DNA of 24,962 nt from a virus. Of the stretch, positions 1 to 6,372 are shown one piece after another; position 1 is the stretch's first letter; the number at the start of each line of letters is the position of its first letter. Made by a program: the position numbers and the translations under genes. The stretch is taken from the IMG/VR virus record IMGVR_UViG_3300033149_002667, positions 1 through 24,962 of that record. One strand, 5' to 3'. Under the pieces are notes generated by a model, which did not search any database, was not told where the DNA came from, and saw only the letters and a list, made by a program, of their open reading frames with translations.

Positions 1-258
1 ATAGGCAAACCTCTGCTCGATATGTGGGCTGACCGCGTCGCAGAGCTGGAACGATATGCCAATGCCTGGAAAGCTGTCTTCCCCGACCTGTATAATGAAC
101 TAATAGCCGACCCCGCCGCGCTCCCAGGCTGGCTGGATACGCTTGATGTTATTCTTCAGCGCTTAGAAGCTGGCGGCGACATTACTGCACGGCCTGAGGC
201 AAGCGATATGACAAACGAGGAGTTGTTTGATGAGGGAGCTGCTGATGAAGCTGAGTGA
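1..258 (+). CDS. Small helical protein, 5' end outside window
   Basis: The reading frame is open to the left edge. The first ATG (position 22) has no ribosome binding site, so the true start probably lies outside the window. The visible part is acidic and helical. Its WADRVAELERYANAWKAV stretch resembles WADCAAELEKELADCKRAW in the next gene, so the two look like tandem paralogues. The 3' end overlaps the next start. No known family is recognised. Confidence 0.6.
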   Translation: MGKPLLDMWADRVAELERYANAWKAVFPDLYNELIADPAALPGWLDTLDVILQRLEAGGDITARPEASDMTNEELFDEGAADEAE

Positions 259-490
259 TGAATTAGCGTTCTCCGTCGGCGAGGCTATAGACGAAGCGAC
301 TATGAGTCAATGGGCTGACTGCGCTGCCGAGTTGGAGAAGGAGCTGGCTGACTGTAAACGGGCCTGGGAACTCCACGATTGTGATTTTTCTGAGCTGAAA
401 GAAATGCTGCCCCACAACAGTCACTACTATCTGCGTTTGGCCCGGGAGGACGCTGCTGTCGCCACCGAAGAAAGGACGGGATTACGATAA
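230..490 (+). CDS. Small acidic helical protein, paralogue of the preceding gene
   Basis: 86 residues from ATG 230, with GAGGAG about 8 bases upstream. ATG 245, behind GAGGGAG, is an alternative start. It shares a W-A-D-x-x-A-E-L-E core (about residues 27-35) with the gene before it. The stop TAA overlaps the next ATG (TAATG), which implies translational coupling. No enzymatic motif is seen. Confidence 0.6.
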   Translation: MRELLMKLSDELAFSVGEAIDEATMSQWADCAAELEKELADCKRAWELHDCDFSELKEMLPHNSHYYLRLAREDAAVATEERTGLR

Positions 491-801
491 TGGAAAGCGC
501 GATGCCACTAAGTCAACGGCTGCGCGAAGATGCTAACTTGGCCGATTCCGTTTCCTTCCCGTATCTAACACTTGTCGCATCTGACAAAGGTGAACGCTGG
601 TATGGGTTTGGTGACAGGTTACGGGAGCGGGCTAACCTCGCCGCCAAGCTGGAAACTGGACTGGCTGTTTGGAGGAGAGCGTGCCAAATAATAGTTCAGA
701 AGCACTATCCAGATGCTCAGATAGAAACCCAATATGAGTTGCTAAGTCAAGCCCGCCAAGAGCTGACAGAGGAGGCCGTTAATGAGACCACTCCCGATTA
801 G
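490..801 (+). CDS. Small helical protein, third member of the tandem set
   Basis: 103 residues. The start overlaps the previous stop and sits behind AAAGGACGGG (471-480). The middle part (ERANLAAKLETGLAVWRRAC) aligns loosely with the W-A-D/A-E-L-E segment of the two upstream genes, so this may be a diverged third copy. Its end, ACTCCCGATTAG, recurs at about 1129-1140 as a likely remnant of a duplication. Function unknown. Confidence 0.6.
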   Translation: MESAMPLSQRLREDANLADSVSFPYLTLVASDKGERWYGFGDRLRERANLAAKLETGLAVWRRACQIIVQKHYPDAQIETQYELLSQARQELTEEAVNETTPD

Positions 802-844
802 CCTGCTGCTGCTGATGATGGCCGCCGAAGAAAGGACGGGATGA
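782..844 (+). CDS. Possible 20-residue leader peptide
   Basis: An ATG inside the end of the previous gene opens a short frame (MRPLPISLLLLMMAAEERTG). Its TGA overlaps the start region of the 841 gene (ATGA). The peptide has a hydrophobic core. It could couple translation to the next gene or be chance. There is no clear ribosome binding site. Confidence 0.2.
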   Translation: MRPLPISLLLLMMAAEERTG

Positions 845-1074
845 CGATGTCAAATATCAAGAGAGGTGCGCTAGTGAATATAACAGTAACTTGTACCGTC
901 GGCGAACCAGTAGCAATAAATGGTATAGAGGCAACAAGCGAATTGCTTGAGGCTGTCGGGAACTATCTGCAGACTTGCTCCCGCGCGGAAACAACGCGAG
1001 GTCTTTGGGATGGTTGGATTATAGCGGAAGAGAACAAAATTGCAGAATTATTGGAGGCTGCCCGCAATCAGTGA
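841..1074 (+). CDS. Small hypothetical protein
   Basis: 77 residues from ATG 841; ATG 847 is an equally good start. The ribosome binding cassette GAAGAAAGGACGGG (827-840) repeats the one before the 490 gene, exactly 360 bases away. The N-terminal half looks like beta strands (ALVNITVTCTVGEPVAING) and the C-terminal half is helical and acidic. No family is recognised. Confidence 0.6.
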   Translation: MTMSNIKRGALVNITVTCTVGEPVAINGIEATSELLEAVGNYLQTCSRAETTRGLWDGWIIAEENKIAELLEAARNQ

Positions 1075-1161
1075 CCTAAATTGGTGTACTTATGAATACG
1101 GAATAGTTGAGGATAGACAGACCAATGAGACTCCCGATTAGCCCACGCCAGAAAGGACGGG

Positions 1162-1341
1162 ATGATGGTGTTCTTAACTCGCAAGGAACTCGTTAAGGCT
1201 GCCCGTTTATGGGGACAACTCTCGGAAAAGGACCTACGAAAGGCACGAAAGGCTTTTGCCCCGTTGACACAAAAGGAGATGGCTCGTGCCTACAGGCTAC
1301 TTGGCTTTACTACTTACCCTGCCGCAGAAAGGGCGAGATGA
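1162..1341 (+). CDS. Small basic hypothetical protein
   Basis: 59 residues, starting at ATGATG behind GAAAGGACGGG (1151-1160), the third copy of the initiation cassette. The N-terminal half is basic and helical (LTRKELVKAARLWGQLSEKD, then RKARKAF). Its TGA overlaps the next ATG (ATGATGA), so the two are coupled. The intact frame with a good ribosome binding site is the evidence that it is real. Function unknown. Confidence 0.6.
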   Translation: MMVFLTRKELVKAARLWGQLSEKDLRKARKAFAPLTQKEMARAYRLLGFTTYPAAERAR

Positions 1342-1640
1342 TGAAGATTAGAAACACAGCAACTGGCCGTGAGTATAAGGACGGGATGATGTATAATCCT
1401 CGGCTCGATCAAGAGACTTTCCGTGTTCAATATGAGGCCGACCCTCGTCCAATGTCTATTTGCCGTCGGTGTGGTTGTCAATGTGAATTGGATGCACGAC
1501 TATGCGATAAGTGTATTCGTTACCTACAACGGCAAGCGAGGAGACGAATAAGACCAAGCTGGGCGAAGCTAAGTGAAGTGATCGCAGAGGACCTTACCAT
1601 AGCCGATATGCTTAGTAGTCCTCAGCGAAGGACAAGATGA
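1338..1640 (+). CDS. Zinc-ribbon mini-protein
   Basis: 100 residues from ATG 1338, which overlaps the previous stop and follows GAAAGGGCGAG. The open frame reaches further upstream, but that part is the shadow of the 1162 gene. About residues 40-60 carry C-R-R-C-G-C-Q-C and then C-D-K-C, a four-cysteine zinc ribbon, followed by an Arg-rich helix (YLQRQARRRIR). It may bind nucleic acid or protein; this is inferred from the fold only. An internal in-frame ATG pair behind AAGGACGGG (1377-1391) could give a shorter product. Confidence 0.65.
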   Translation: MMKIRNTATGREYKDGMMYNPRLDQETFRVQYEADPRPMSICRRCGCQCELDARLCDKCIRYLQRQARRRIRPSWAKLSEVIAEDLTIADMLSSPQRRTR

Positions 1641-2269
1641 TGCTACGACGACGGATTAGAATTGATATGCCAGTCTGGGAGTTTATCCTTTGGGGCATAG
1701 TTCCCTGGGTGCTCTTCGGCTTTTTCTTGGGGCTTCTCGTAAGGATTGCCGATGCCGCCGAGTTGCCCGCCGATGTGCAGCGCGTGGCTGAGAAGGCCCT
1801 TCGTGGCGAGTTCGGCGAATTGGAAGACTGGCAACACAAAGCCTATACGCTGGCACTTGAGCAACGTGTCCAGCTTATGCCTGGGCGGGCTTGGGTGACT
1901 GGCTACACGCCAAGCGAAGGATTTTACAGGGGTAAGCCCGTCCGCTGGGGTTTCGGTTGCTCTGAGCGTGTCTGTGCGATGATAATGGTAGACCGTGATA
2001 GCCAGACACGTAAGTGGCCAGACAGCAAATGGCGCGGTGGCAAGGTCTGGACAGGCTACTACATCCTGATAGAGCTATCTCCTGGTCGGTTTGAGATGCG
2101 GCAAGTGTTAGACACGGGTAGCAAGCGAAACTTGCAAAGAGCATACAGCAAGGGTCTCGTCACTTGGATTGACCGCTGGGTAGATGATACTCTTCCAGCA
2201 TTCAAGAAGGCTAAGAGGTTGACCTACCATTCGCGGTATGCAATTATTCGGGCAGAGAAAACTTGGTAG
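1637..2269 (+). CDS. Membrane-anchored protein with possible 3D (double-psi barrel) cell-wall domain
   Basis: 210 residues from ATGATG 1637, behind GAAGGACAAG and overlapping the previous stop. Residues 12-37 form a hydrophobic segment (membrane anchor or uncleaved signal) ending IADAAELP. The rest is exported-looking: W-V-T-G-Y-T-P (86-92), a glycine and aromatic-rich middle, V-L-D-T-G (157-161) and W-I-D-R-W-V (177-182). YTP, DTG and a final hydrophobic-Asp strand are the layout of 3D domains found in MltA- and Rpf-type peptidoglycan enzymes. A lysis or wall-remodelling role is therefore plausible, but the match is by eye and incomplete. Confidence 0.6.
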   Translation: MMLRRRIRIDMPVWEFILWGIVPWVLFGFFLGLLVRIADAAELPADVQRVAEKALRGEFGELEDWQHKAYTLALEQRVQLMPGRAWVTGYTPSEGFYRGKPVRWGFGCSERVCAMIMVDRDSQTRKWPDSKWRGGKVWTGYYILIELSPGRFEMRQVLDTGSKRNLQRAYSKGLVTWIDRWVDDTLPAFKKAKRLTYHSRYAIIRAEKTW

Positions 2270-2310
2270 CGAACGGGCGCGAGGGTGACACTGTTGTGAA
2301 AGGAGGCAAT

Positions 2311-2517
2311 ATGGATAGCATTAAACTCATAGATAGTGCACAGAAACTGCCCTATGCGTTTGTGGATGGGGAGAAGCACGTCCCCCTTGCCCGCGTGCTG
2401 GAGATTGTACAGAAGGAGATAGACGATATTGACGATTCTACTTACGGCATTATTGAATGCGCCAGTAAAGCTGAAGCCGAACAAATCCTTCGCCTGTTGC
2501 GGGAGGAGTTTGAGTAG
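2311..2517 (+). CDS. Small acidic hypothetical protein
   Basis: 68 residues from ATG 2311, chosen because AAAGGAGG lies 5 bases upstream. The in-frame TTG at 2263 has no such site. The protein starts MDSIKLIDSAQKLPYAFVDG and ends in an acidic helix with AEAEQILRLLREEFE. No family is recognised. It is the last gene before the candidate structured RNA. Confidence 0.6.
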   Translation: MDSIKLIDSAQKLPYAFVDGEKHVPLARVLEIVQKEIDDIDDSTYGIIECASKAEAEQILRLLREEFE

Positions 2518-2523
2518 CTTGAA

Positions 2524-2629
2524 ATGGCGCGGCCTGGGGCGGGAAACTGGGCGGGGCCTCAGTCCCTAATACGTGTCCATTGCCCACCTTCAAGTGCAAA
2601 GGGTGCGCACGTTCCTCGGGCCGCGCCAT
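2524..2629 (+). ncRNA. Candidate three-way-junction structured RNA
   Basis: An 11-bp perfect closing stem (ATGGCGCGGCC at 2524-2534 with GGCCGCGCCAT at 2619-2629) encloses two further arms. Arm A pairs GGG 2541-2543 with CCC 2564-2566, ACTG 2546-2549 with CAGT 2560-2563, and GGC 2550-2552 with GCC 2556-2558. Arm B pairs ACGTG 2571-2575 with CACGT 2608-2612 and CACCTT 2585-2590 with AGGGTG 2600-2605. It ends 20 bases before a small gene with a strong ribosome binding site, so it could be a cis-acting leader, or a free RNA read from the upstream operon. It matches no RNA family I recognise. Confidence 0.5.
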
Positions 2630-2648
2630 ATTCTGAAAGGAGACGGAG

Positions 2649-2750
2649 ATGTCAAGGAGTGCTTTGGTAGGCTATTTGATCAACAAACACTTAGAGAGAA
2701 GGCGGGCTGGGGCATATGGGCGGTGGGGTTTTGTCGGCTATTTTTCGTAG
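2649..2750 (+). CDS. 33-residue basic peptide
   Basis: ATG 2649 follows GAAAGGAGACGG. The product is short, basic and aromatic (MSRSALVGYLINKHLERRRA, then GAYGRWGFVGYFS). It lies directly downstream of the folded RNA at 2524-2629, and its end overlaps the end of the convergent minus-strand gene by 13 bases. No family is recognised. Confidence 0.5.
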   Translation: MSRSALVGYLINKHLERRRAGAYGRWGFVGYFS

Positions 2751-3061
2751 TTTGTTGTTCCGTCTAGTCTGCCGCCAACCTTAATGTTTGGATGTAGTTG
2801 CCAGAAGTGAATCCCCTTTGAAACCACTTCCCAAGCCATAGTTTCCAGTGCATCGGTAGCTCTGACTTCGTGGAATGTTCCACTAATCCTAAATGGAAGC
2901 CGACTGGTTACAATGTCATCTTGCCGTCGTTCTGTTGCCTCAATTGTTACCGTGTAATTTGCCATTCCATATTCATCACGAGCACTGGTTTGGGCTACGT
3001 TATAGAACAGTCCCTTCTTTGCATAAGCACGATTTAACAACTTCCAAAATGTACGCCACAT
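2738..3061 (-). CDS. Hypothetical protein, last gene of the leftward operon
   Basis: 107 residues. ATG 3061 follows AAGGAGG by 9 bases. The middle is beta-rich (YTVTIEATERRQDD, then LPFRISGTFHEVRATD), with no transmembrane segment. It converges on the plus-strand 2649 gene with a 13-base tail overlap and no obvious intrinsic terminator between them. Function unknown. Confidence 0.6.
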   Translation of the reverse strand: MWRTFWKLLNRAYAKKGLFYNVAQTSARDEYGMANYTVTIEATERRQDDIVTSRLPFRISGTFHEVRATDALETMAWEVVSKGIHFWQLHPNIKVGGRLDGTTNYEK

Positions 3062-3079
3062 CTCTTTTTACCTCCTTGG

Positions 3080-3754
3080 TTATTGGGCGGGTATCGCATT
3101 TAGCACTTCCTTAAACCTCTCCAATGCCTTGCTATCCATTTCCAGCAGCTTCGCTAGTATGTCTTCCACTAATTCCTGTCGCTCTTTGTCGTTCCCTCGG
3201 TTGAACATCTTGGCTGCTAATGCTGCTGGCCGAACGTGGGTGTAGATTTGGGTGGTAGCCACAGAGGAATGTCCAAGCAGGGTTTGAACTTCTCGCAGGT
3301 TATAGCCTTCCTCCAGCAATTCGGTTGCGAAGCTGTGGCGTAGCACGTGAGGCGATATCTGCGTCGGATCAAGCCCTGCTCGCTTGGCATACTTCTTAAT
3401 CATTCGGCGCAGATGCGAGGTGAGCAACTGCGTGCCGAGGCGCGTACAGAAAAACCATTTGCTCTCTGCTGGTCGCTTCTCGTTCCAGGCTTGCAGCCAG
3501 CCTGCCAGTTCTGGGCCGATAGGGACGGTTCTAGACGCACCGCGCTTGGACTTGCGTATATCCAGTCGGTAATCGGCTATCTTCACGTCAGCGGGCCGCA
3601 AATTGACGATCTCACAGGCGCGTAGCCCTGCACGGTACATCGTTTCCAGTATTGCACGGTCTTTGATGCCATTGGTGTAGCGCAGGTTAGGCTGCTTGAG
3701 CAACAGTTCGGCTTCGTCGCGATTGATTACTTTGGGCAAGCGATTAGGCATCAT
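3080..3754 (-). CDS. Tyrosine recombinase (integrase), catalytic domain only
   Basis: 224 residues, XerC/D-like. All catalytic residues of the family can be placed: Arg45 in G-L-R-A-C-E, a Lys at 68 or 70 in the beta-hairpin, His136-x-x-Arg139 in H-V-L-R-H, His162 in L-L-G-H-S-S, and Tyr171 in I-Y-T-H-V. It should catalyse strand exchange between phage and host attachment sites or resolve dimers. XerC/D proteins are about 300 residues and begin with a helical core-binding (SAM-like) domain, which is absent here: the catalytic domain begins almost at once. The start overlaps the end of the upstream gene by 11 bases. The C-terminal 40 residues form an extra charged helix (about 185-224). Confidence 0.9.
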   Translation of the reverse strand: MMPNRLPKVINRDEAELLLKQPNLRYTNGIKDRAILETMYRAGLRACEIVNLRPADVKIADYRLDIRKSKRGASRTVPIGPELAGWLQAWNEKRPAESKWFFCTRLGTQLLTSHLRRMIKKYAKRAGLDPTQISPHVLRHSFATELLEEGYNLREVQTLLGHSSVATTQIYTHVRPAALAAKMFNRGNDKERQELVEDILAKLLEMDSKALERFKEVLNAIPAQ

Positions 3755-3941
3755 CTCTCACCAACTTGACCTTCACGCATTCGCCTGGCTTGAGTTTGGG
3801 AAAATTGCGCTTTAGAAGTGGACACATATCCTGTAGGCAGTATGCACCTGTCGCGGGAATCCACATCTTTTCGCGCTTATCCCACTTAGGTTTGTATGGA
3901 TATAGAATTAGTTCTTCATAATCTCTTGCCAGCCAAGGCAT
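3744..3941 (-). CDS. Small cysteine-containing hypothetical protein
   Basis: 65 residues. ATG 3941 sits behind AAAGGAGAATAATCG. It is basic in the C-terminal half, with three Cys (YCLQDMCPLL and GECVKV). It overlaps the integrase start and could be translationally coupled to it, possibly as an accessory factor, but no excisionase signature is recognised. Confidence 0.55.
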   Translation of the reverse strand: MPWLARDYEELILYPYKPKWDKREKMWIPATGAYCLQDMCPLLKRNFPKLKPGECVKVKLVRDDA

Positions 3942-3969
3942 CGATTATTCTCCTTTGCACTTATGCTGT

Positions 3970-4149
3970 TTACGCAGGTCTCAGATTTCCTTCGACGGTT
4001 TCTTTGAATTCGTATGCCACAATTATGTAAGTGTCTTGGCCTGGCACAGGCTCGCGTATTTCATAGTAGTTGCCACAGTCCACTCGATAATGAGTAGTAT
4101 TATAAGTTGTTCTACCCATCACGCCGTTTTTGATTTTCTCTTTCGGCAT
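3970..4149 (-). CDS. 59-residue hypothetical protein
   Basis: ATG 4149 follows GAAGGAGACATAA. The product has the pattern YNTTHYRVDCGNYYEIREP then GQDTYIIVAYEFKETVEG, which looks like a small beta-sheet protein. Its first 31 bases overlap the zinc-finger gene in another frame. Its 3' end lies in a degenerate copy of that zinc-finger gene's coding DNA (see finding at 3958-4187). Confidence 0.6.
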   Translation of the reverse strand: MPKEKIKNGVMGRTTYNTTHYRVDCGNYYEIREPVPGQDTYIIVAYEFKETVEGNLRPA

Positions 4150-4259
4150 TTATGTCTCCTTCGCAGGTCTCGGATTTCCTGCCCGCACCGCAGGCAAATA
4201 ATTCGGTCGCCACGCAGTGCCGTTGTCGTTTGCTGTTTGGTTTTCTTTGGGCTTTTCAC
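4119..4259 (-). CDS. 46-residue zinc-finger protein
   Basis: GTG 4259 overlaps the previous stop (GTGA), implying coupled translation. The product is basic, with C-L-R-C at 22-25 and H-K-C at 36-38, giving a possible C2HC zinc knuckle. The tail is Lys/Arg-rich (RKRKSKTA). It is probably a nucleic-acid binder, judged only from composition and the cysteine pattern. It overlaps the downstream gene by 31 bases. Confidence 0.5.
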   Translation of the reverse strand: MKSPKKTKQQTTTALRGDRIICLRCGQEIRDLRRRHKCRKRKSKTA

Positions 4260-4465
4260 TCAACCCACTTCTCTAAAGTAGTTTTCGGAGGATGTGCTAA
4301 TGCCTCAAGTGCTTCTGCCGCAATCACAAGAGCACAAGCACCCTCTATTGGATCGCCGACCCATAGCCCACACTCGTCTCGTAGGCAGCGCGGTTGGCTT
4401 TCGGTTTCCAGGCGAGCATCAACAGCGCGGCGGATGCGGTTCATAAATGGGCAAAGTTTAGTCAT
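4256..4465 (-). CDS. Small hypothetical protein
   Basis: 69 residues. ATG 4465 follows AAAAGGATAACCGTA. It has Cys at 5, 27, 32 and 44, an Arg-rich N-terminal helix (FMNRIRRAVDARLE) and a C-terminal helix (ACALVIAAEALEALAH). The start overlaps the upstream S4-domain gene by 8 bases. No family is recognised. Confidence 0.55.
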   Translation of the reverse strand: MTKLCPFMNRIRRAVDARLETESQPRCLRDECGLWVGDPIEGACALVIAAEALEALAHPPKTTLEKWVE

Positions 4466-4778
4466 TACGGTTATCCTTTTCTATTAGTGCAGCCCATCGT
4501 TTCCCAACTCGCAGTATGTCACCGTCAGATAAGTCAATTCGCGTCATCTCGTCTTCCACTATCTGTTCATTGAACTTGACTCCACCTTGGCGGATAACTC
4601 GTCGCGCCTCGCTTTTGCTCTTTGCGAAGCCTGCTATTATAATCAAGTCCACAATCCACATTTGCTGACCAGCGAGTTTTAGGCGGCGAGTTGCGGATTG
4701 GCGTTTAGTCTTCACCGTTTCTGGATCATCGAAGTGTCTGCCGAACATAGCAAAGAATGCGTCTGCGTCTTTCGTCAT
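4458..4778 (-). CDS. Orphan S4 RNA-binding domain, TyrRS-like
   Basis: 106 residues from ATG 4778, whose ATGA overlaps the stop of the small upstream gene. Residues 43-100 form an S4 domain of the kind at the C-terminus of bacterial tyrosyl-tRNA synthetase: G-F-A-K-S-K-S-E-A-R-R-V-I-R-Q-G-G-V, then L-S-D-G-D-I-L-R-V-G-K-R. In that enzyme the domain grips tRNA outside the anticodon. The synthetase catalytic domain is absent, and residues 1-40 are charged helix. It most likely binds structured RNA. The phage's own tRNA- and tmRNA-like elements at 17695 and 15552, or the host ribosome or tRNA, are candidate partners (inference). A TTG start at 4820 is possible but lacks a ribosome binding site. 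Confidence 0.8.
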   Translation of the reverse strand: MTKDADAFFAMFGRHFDDPETVKTKRQSATRRLKLAGQQMWIVDLIIIAGFAKSKSEARRVIRQGGVKFNEQIVEDEMTRIDLSDGDILRVGKRWAALIEKDNRND

Positions 4779-4858
4779 CGTTTCATTCCAAACATCTCTG
4801 TGATGAGGTTCATCAGCCAATCGGTGATGGCTTCAGCAAGTTGGTCAATAAGTCTCAT
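4775..4858 (-). CDS. 27-residue amphipathic peptide
   Basis: ATG 4858 follows AAGGAGACTACCGA. The product (MRLIDQLAEAITDWLMNLIT, then EMFGMKR) is one amphipathic to hydrophobic helix. Both ends overlap neighbours by 4 bases (ATGA), locking it into the chain of coupled genes. It could associate with the membrane, or serve mainly to couple translation to the S4 gene. Confidence 0.5.
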   Translation of the reverse strand: MRLIDQLAEAITDWLMNLITEMFGMKR

Positions 4859-5127
4859 TCGGTAGTCTCCTTGTCTTTATTCGTGTGCTGCTCTTCTATC
4901 AGTGTTGCAGCGGTTACTTGTGGGCCAAGGCTATTGGCTTGCCTCCGCTGCCAATCGTGCTTCGCTCTGAGCGTTTGTAGCCAACCCTCCGCTCTTCTGT
5001 CCGCTTGCGCTGCTGCTTTCATCAGTGCCATAACCCAGACCATAGCCACCAGGTAACCGAGAATGACCAGAATTGTGGTGAGGCTAATACTGTGGAGTAG
5101 AGATTGCAGCCAAGTTACAGGGTTCAT
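4855..5127 (-). CDS. Single-span membrane protein
   Basis: 90 residues from ATG 5127, chosen for GGAGGAAGCGAA upstream; the longer open frame to 5274 is a shadow. A transmembrane helix at about residues 13-35 (LTTILVILGYLVAMVWVMAL) is followed by a charged cytoplasmic-type tail. Size and topology would fit a holin or exclusion-type protein, but nothing specific supports either. Confidence 0.6.
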   Translation of the reverse strand: MNPVTWLQSLLHSISLTTILVILGYLVAMVWVMALMKAAAQADRRAEGWLQTLRAKHDWQRRQANSLGPQVTAATLIEEQHTNKDKETTE

Positions 5128-5474
5128 TTCGCTTCCTCCTTGACTGGTACGCCTTCCAGTCGCCTGATTGCGTTCGTGACCGCATCGCTCTCCTGGATGT
5201 TGAGCGGGAAGTGGTCGCGAAGGTACACCAGAACGCTGATGGCGTTCTGCTCGCTCTCTGTTATCGTTGCCCATTCTTGGGAGAGGCCGCCGGCCGCGTA
5301 GTTGAGCAACTGTACCGCATTGCCGATATGGTCAAGCAGCAGCGTGCGTAGGCCCGATTGTCGGCCTGGCGATAAACCCTCCTCTCGCGCGGATTTGGGC
5401 AACTCTTTGGCTAGGTCAGCGGCCTTCTCCAGCATTGCCACAGCGGCCTTAATCCTGCTGGTTTCTGCTTCCAT
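5124..5474 (-). CDS. Helical hypothetical protein
   Basis: 116 residues from ATG 5474, behind AGGGAGGCAACACAG. It is mostly amphipathic helix (IKAAVAMLEKAADLAKELPK; LLLDHIGNAVQLLNYAAGGL; AISVLVYLRDHF), with no Cys or membrane segment. It overlaps the downstream gene by 4 bases. Function unknown. Confidence 0.6.
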   Translation of the reverse strand: MEAETSRIKAAVAMLEKAADLAKELPKSAREEGLSPGRQSGLRTLLLDHIGNAVQLLNYAAGGLSQEWATITESEQNAISVLVYLRDHFPLNIQESDAVTNAIRRLEGVPVKEEAK

Positions 5475-5493
5475 CTGTGTTGCCTCCCTTGTG

Positions 5494-5859
5494 CTATTCG
5501 CGATACCAATCATATATTTCAATCTCTCGTTCGGGGCCATTTACCAAGTCAAATAGTGGCCGCCCCAACACAAGGTCCCCGTGCTTATCCTGAAAGGCCA
5601 GTAACTCCTCGAGTGTCTCAAACTCAATTACCCAGTAATCCCTGGGCCCCAAGTCCCGCGCTATACCACAGTCCCCGCTTTTTTCTTCGCGATGGTTTTC
5701 GCCGCTTGCGAAGAACTCGGCACCCCACTTAGCTTTTCGCGCGGCAGCCAGGGATTTTACCGTTCGCCTATCAACGTATTTATAACTTTCCTTCCTTGCA
5801 CCATCACAAGGAGAAACATTGCTTCCCCGTTTGCTTGTTCGGCTGATTATGAACTTCAT
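5494..5859 (-). CDS. Hypothetical protein
   Basis: 121 residues from ATG 5859, with GAAGGAGG about 9 bases upstream; a GTG directly before it is an alternative. It has a basic N-terminal half and a C-terminal half of the form W-V-I-E-F-E-T-L-E-E-L-L-A-F, which looks like a small alpha/beta fold. No family is recognised. Confidence 0.6.
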   Translation of the reverse strand: MKFIISRTSKRGSNVSPCDGARKESYKYVDRRTVKSLAAARKAKWGAEFFASGENHREEKSGDCGIARDLGPRDYWVIEFETLEELLAFQDKHGDLVLGRPLFDLVNGPEREIEIYDWYRE

Positions 5860-5876
5860 CACTAATTGCCTCCTTC

Positions 5877-6110
5877 TCAGTATTCGCTATCGTATCTCTT
5901 GTCAGGGTCTGGCCCCAAGTCCACATAATCTCGTCCGCCGCATTCAGGGCATAGGTACCATAGTCTCGGATAGCCTGTCGGCGCACCGTATTGCTCAACA
6001 GTATTAAAGGCCATCGCAACATCGCACTGCTCGCAGACAACCTCGTGGGCCTCGGCAATCTCGTCCCACAGCGGCTCGTGGGCAATCGGGTTATCTATCT
6101 GCTGGTTCAT
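5877..6110 (-). CDS. Zinc-ribbon hypothetical protein
   Basis: 77 residues from ATG 6110, behind AGGGAGCCGACA. C-E-Q-C and C-P-E-C-G-G-R lie about 25 residues apart and form a probable four-cysteine zinc ribbon. The segments around it are acidic. It overlaps the upstream gene by 20 bases. An overlapping frame at 5804-6085 is judged a shadow because it breaks this motif. Confidence 0.6.
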   Translation of the reverse strand: MNQQIDNPIAHEPLWDEIAEAHEVVCEQCDVAMAFNTVEQYGAPTGYPRLWYLCPECGGRDYVDLGPDPDKRYDSEY

Positions 6111-6342
6111 TGTCGGCTCCCTGCTGCTGTTCACTGCCAGCTTTGCGGTAAGCCCTTTGCCCCTGGAGGTAGTCATTAGCCAGCCCTCCTGGTAAGACTC
6201 TGAGACCTTCGTCTATACCCTTTTCTGCATCCAGCCAGCCCATAGACCAGGCCCAGGCTGCGCCGCTGCCAGGCATAATGTGGTCGGGCAATGTGGGTGC
6301 ATTTTCAGCCTCTATTTCCCAAGGATTGGTGCTCGCCATCAT
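6091..6342 (-). CDS. Small hypothetical protein
   Basis: 83 residues. It starts at ATGATG (6342 or 6339) behind AAGGAGAATAG. It is acidic, with a central G-A-A-W-A-W-S-M-G-W-L-D-A-E-K-G motif and a Q/E-rich tail. The W-x-x-G-W pattern is common in small phage proteins of unknown role. No function is assigned. Confidence 0.55.
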   Translation of the reverse strand: MMASTNPWEIEAENAPTLPDHIMPGSGAAWAWSMGWLDAEKGIDEGLRVLPGGLANDYLQGQRAYRKAGSEQQQGADNEPADR

Positions 6343-6372
6343 CTATTCTCCTTATACTCGCTCGCTGGTTCA

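Noticed and set aside
1209-1337. N-terminal extension of the zinc-ribbon gene
   Set aside because: This stretch is the coding region of the 1162 gene in another frame; the ATG at 1338 has a ribosome binding site and overlaps the previous stop.
5804-6085. Minus-strand frame overlapping the zinc-ribbon and 5494 genes
   Set aside because: No ribosome binding site, and it fully overlaps a frame with a clear CxxC...CxxC motif.
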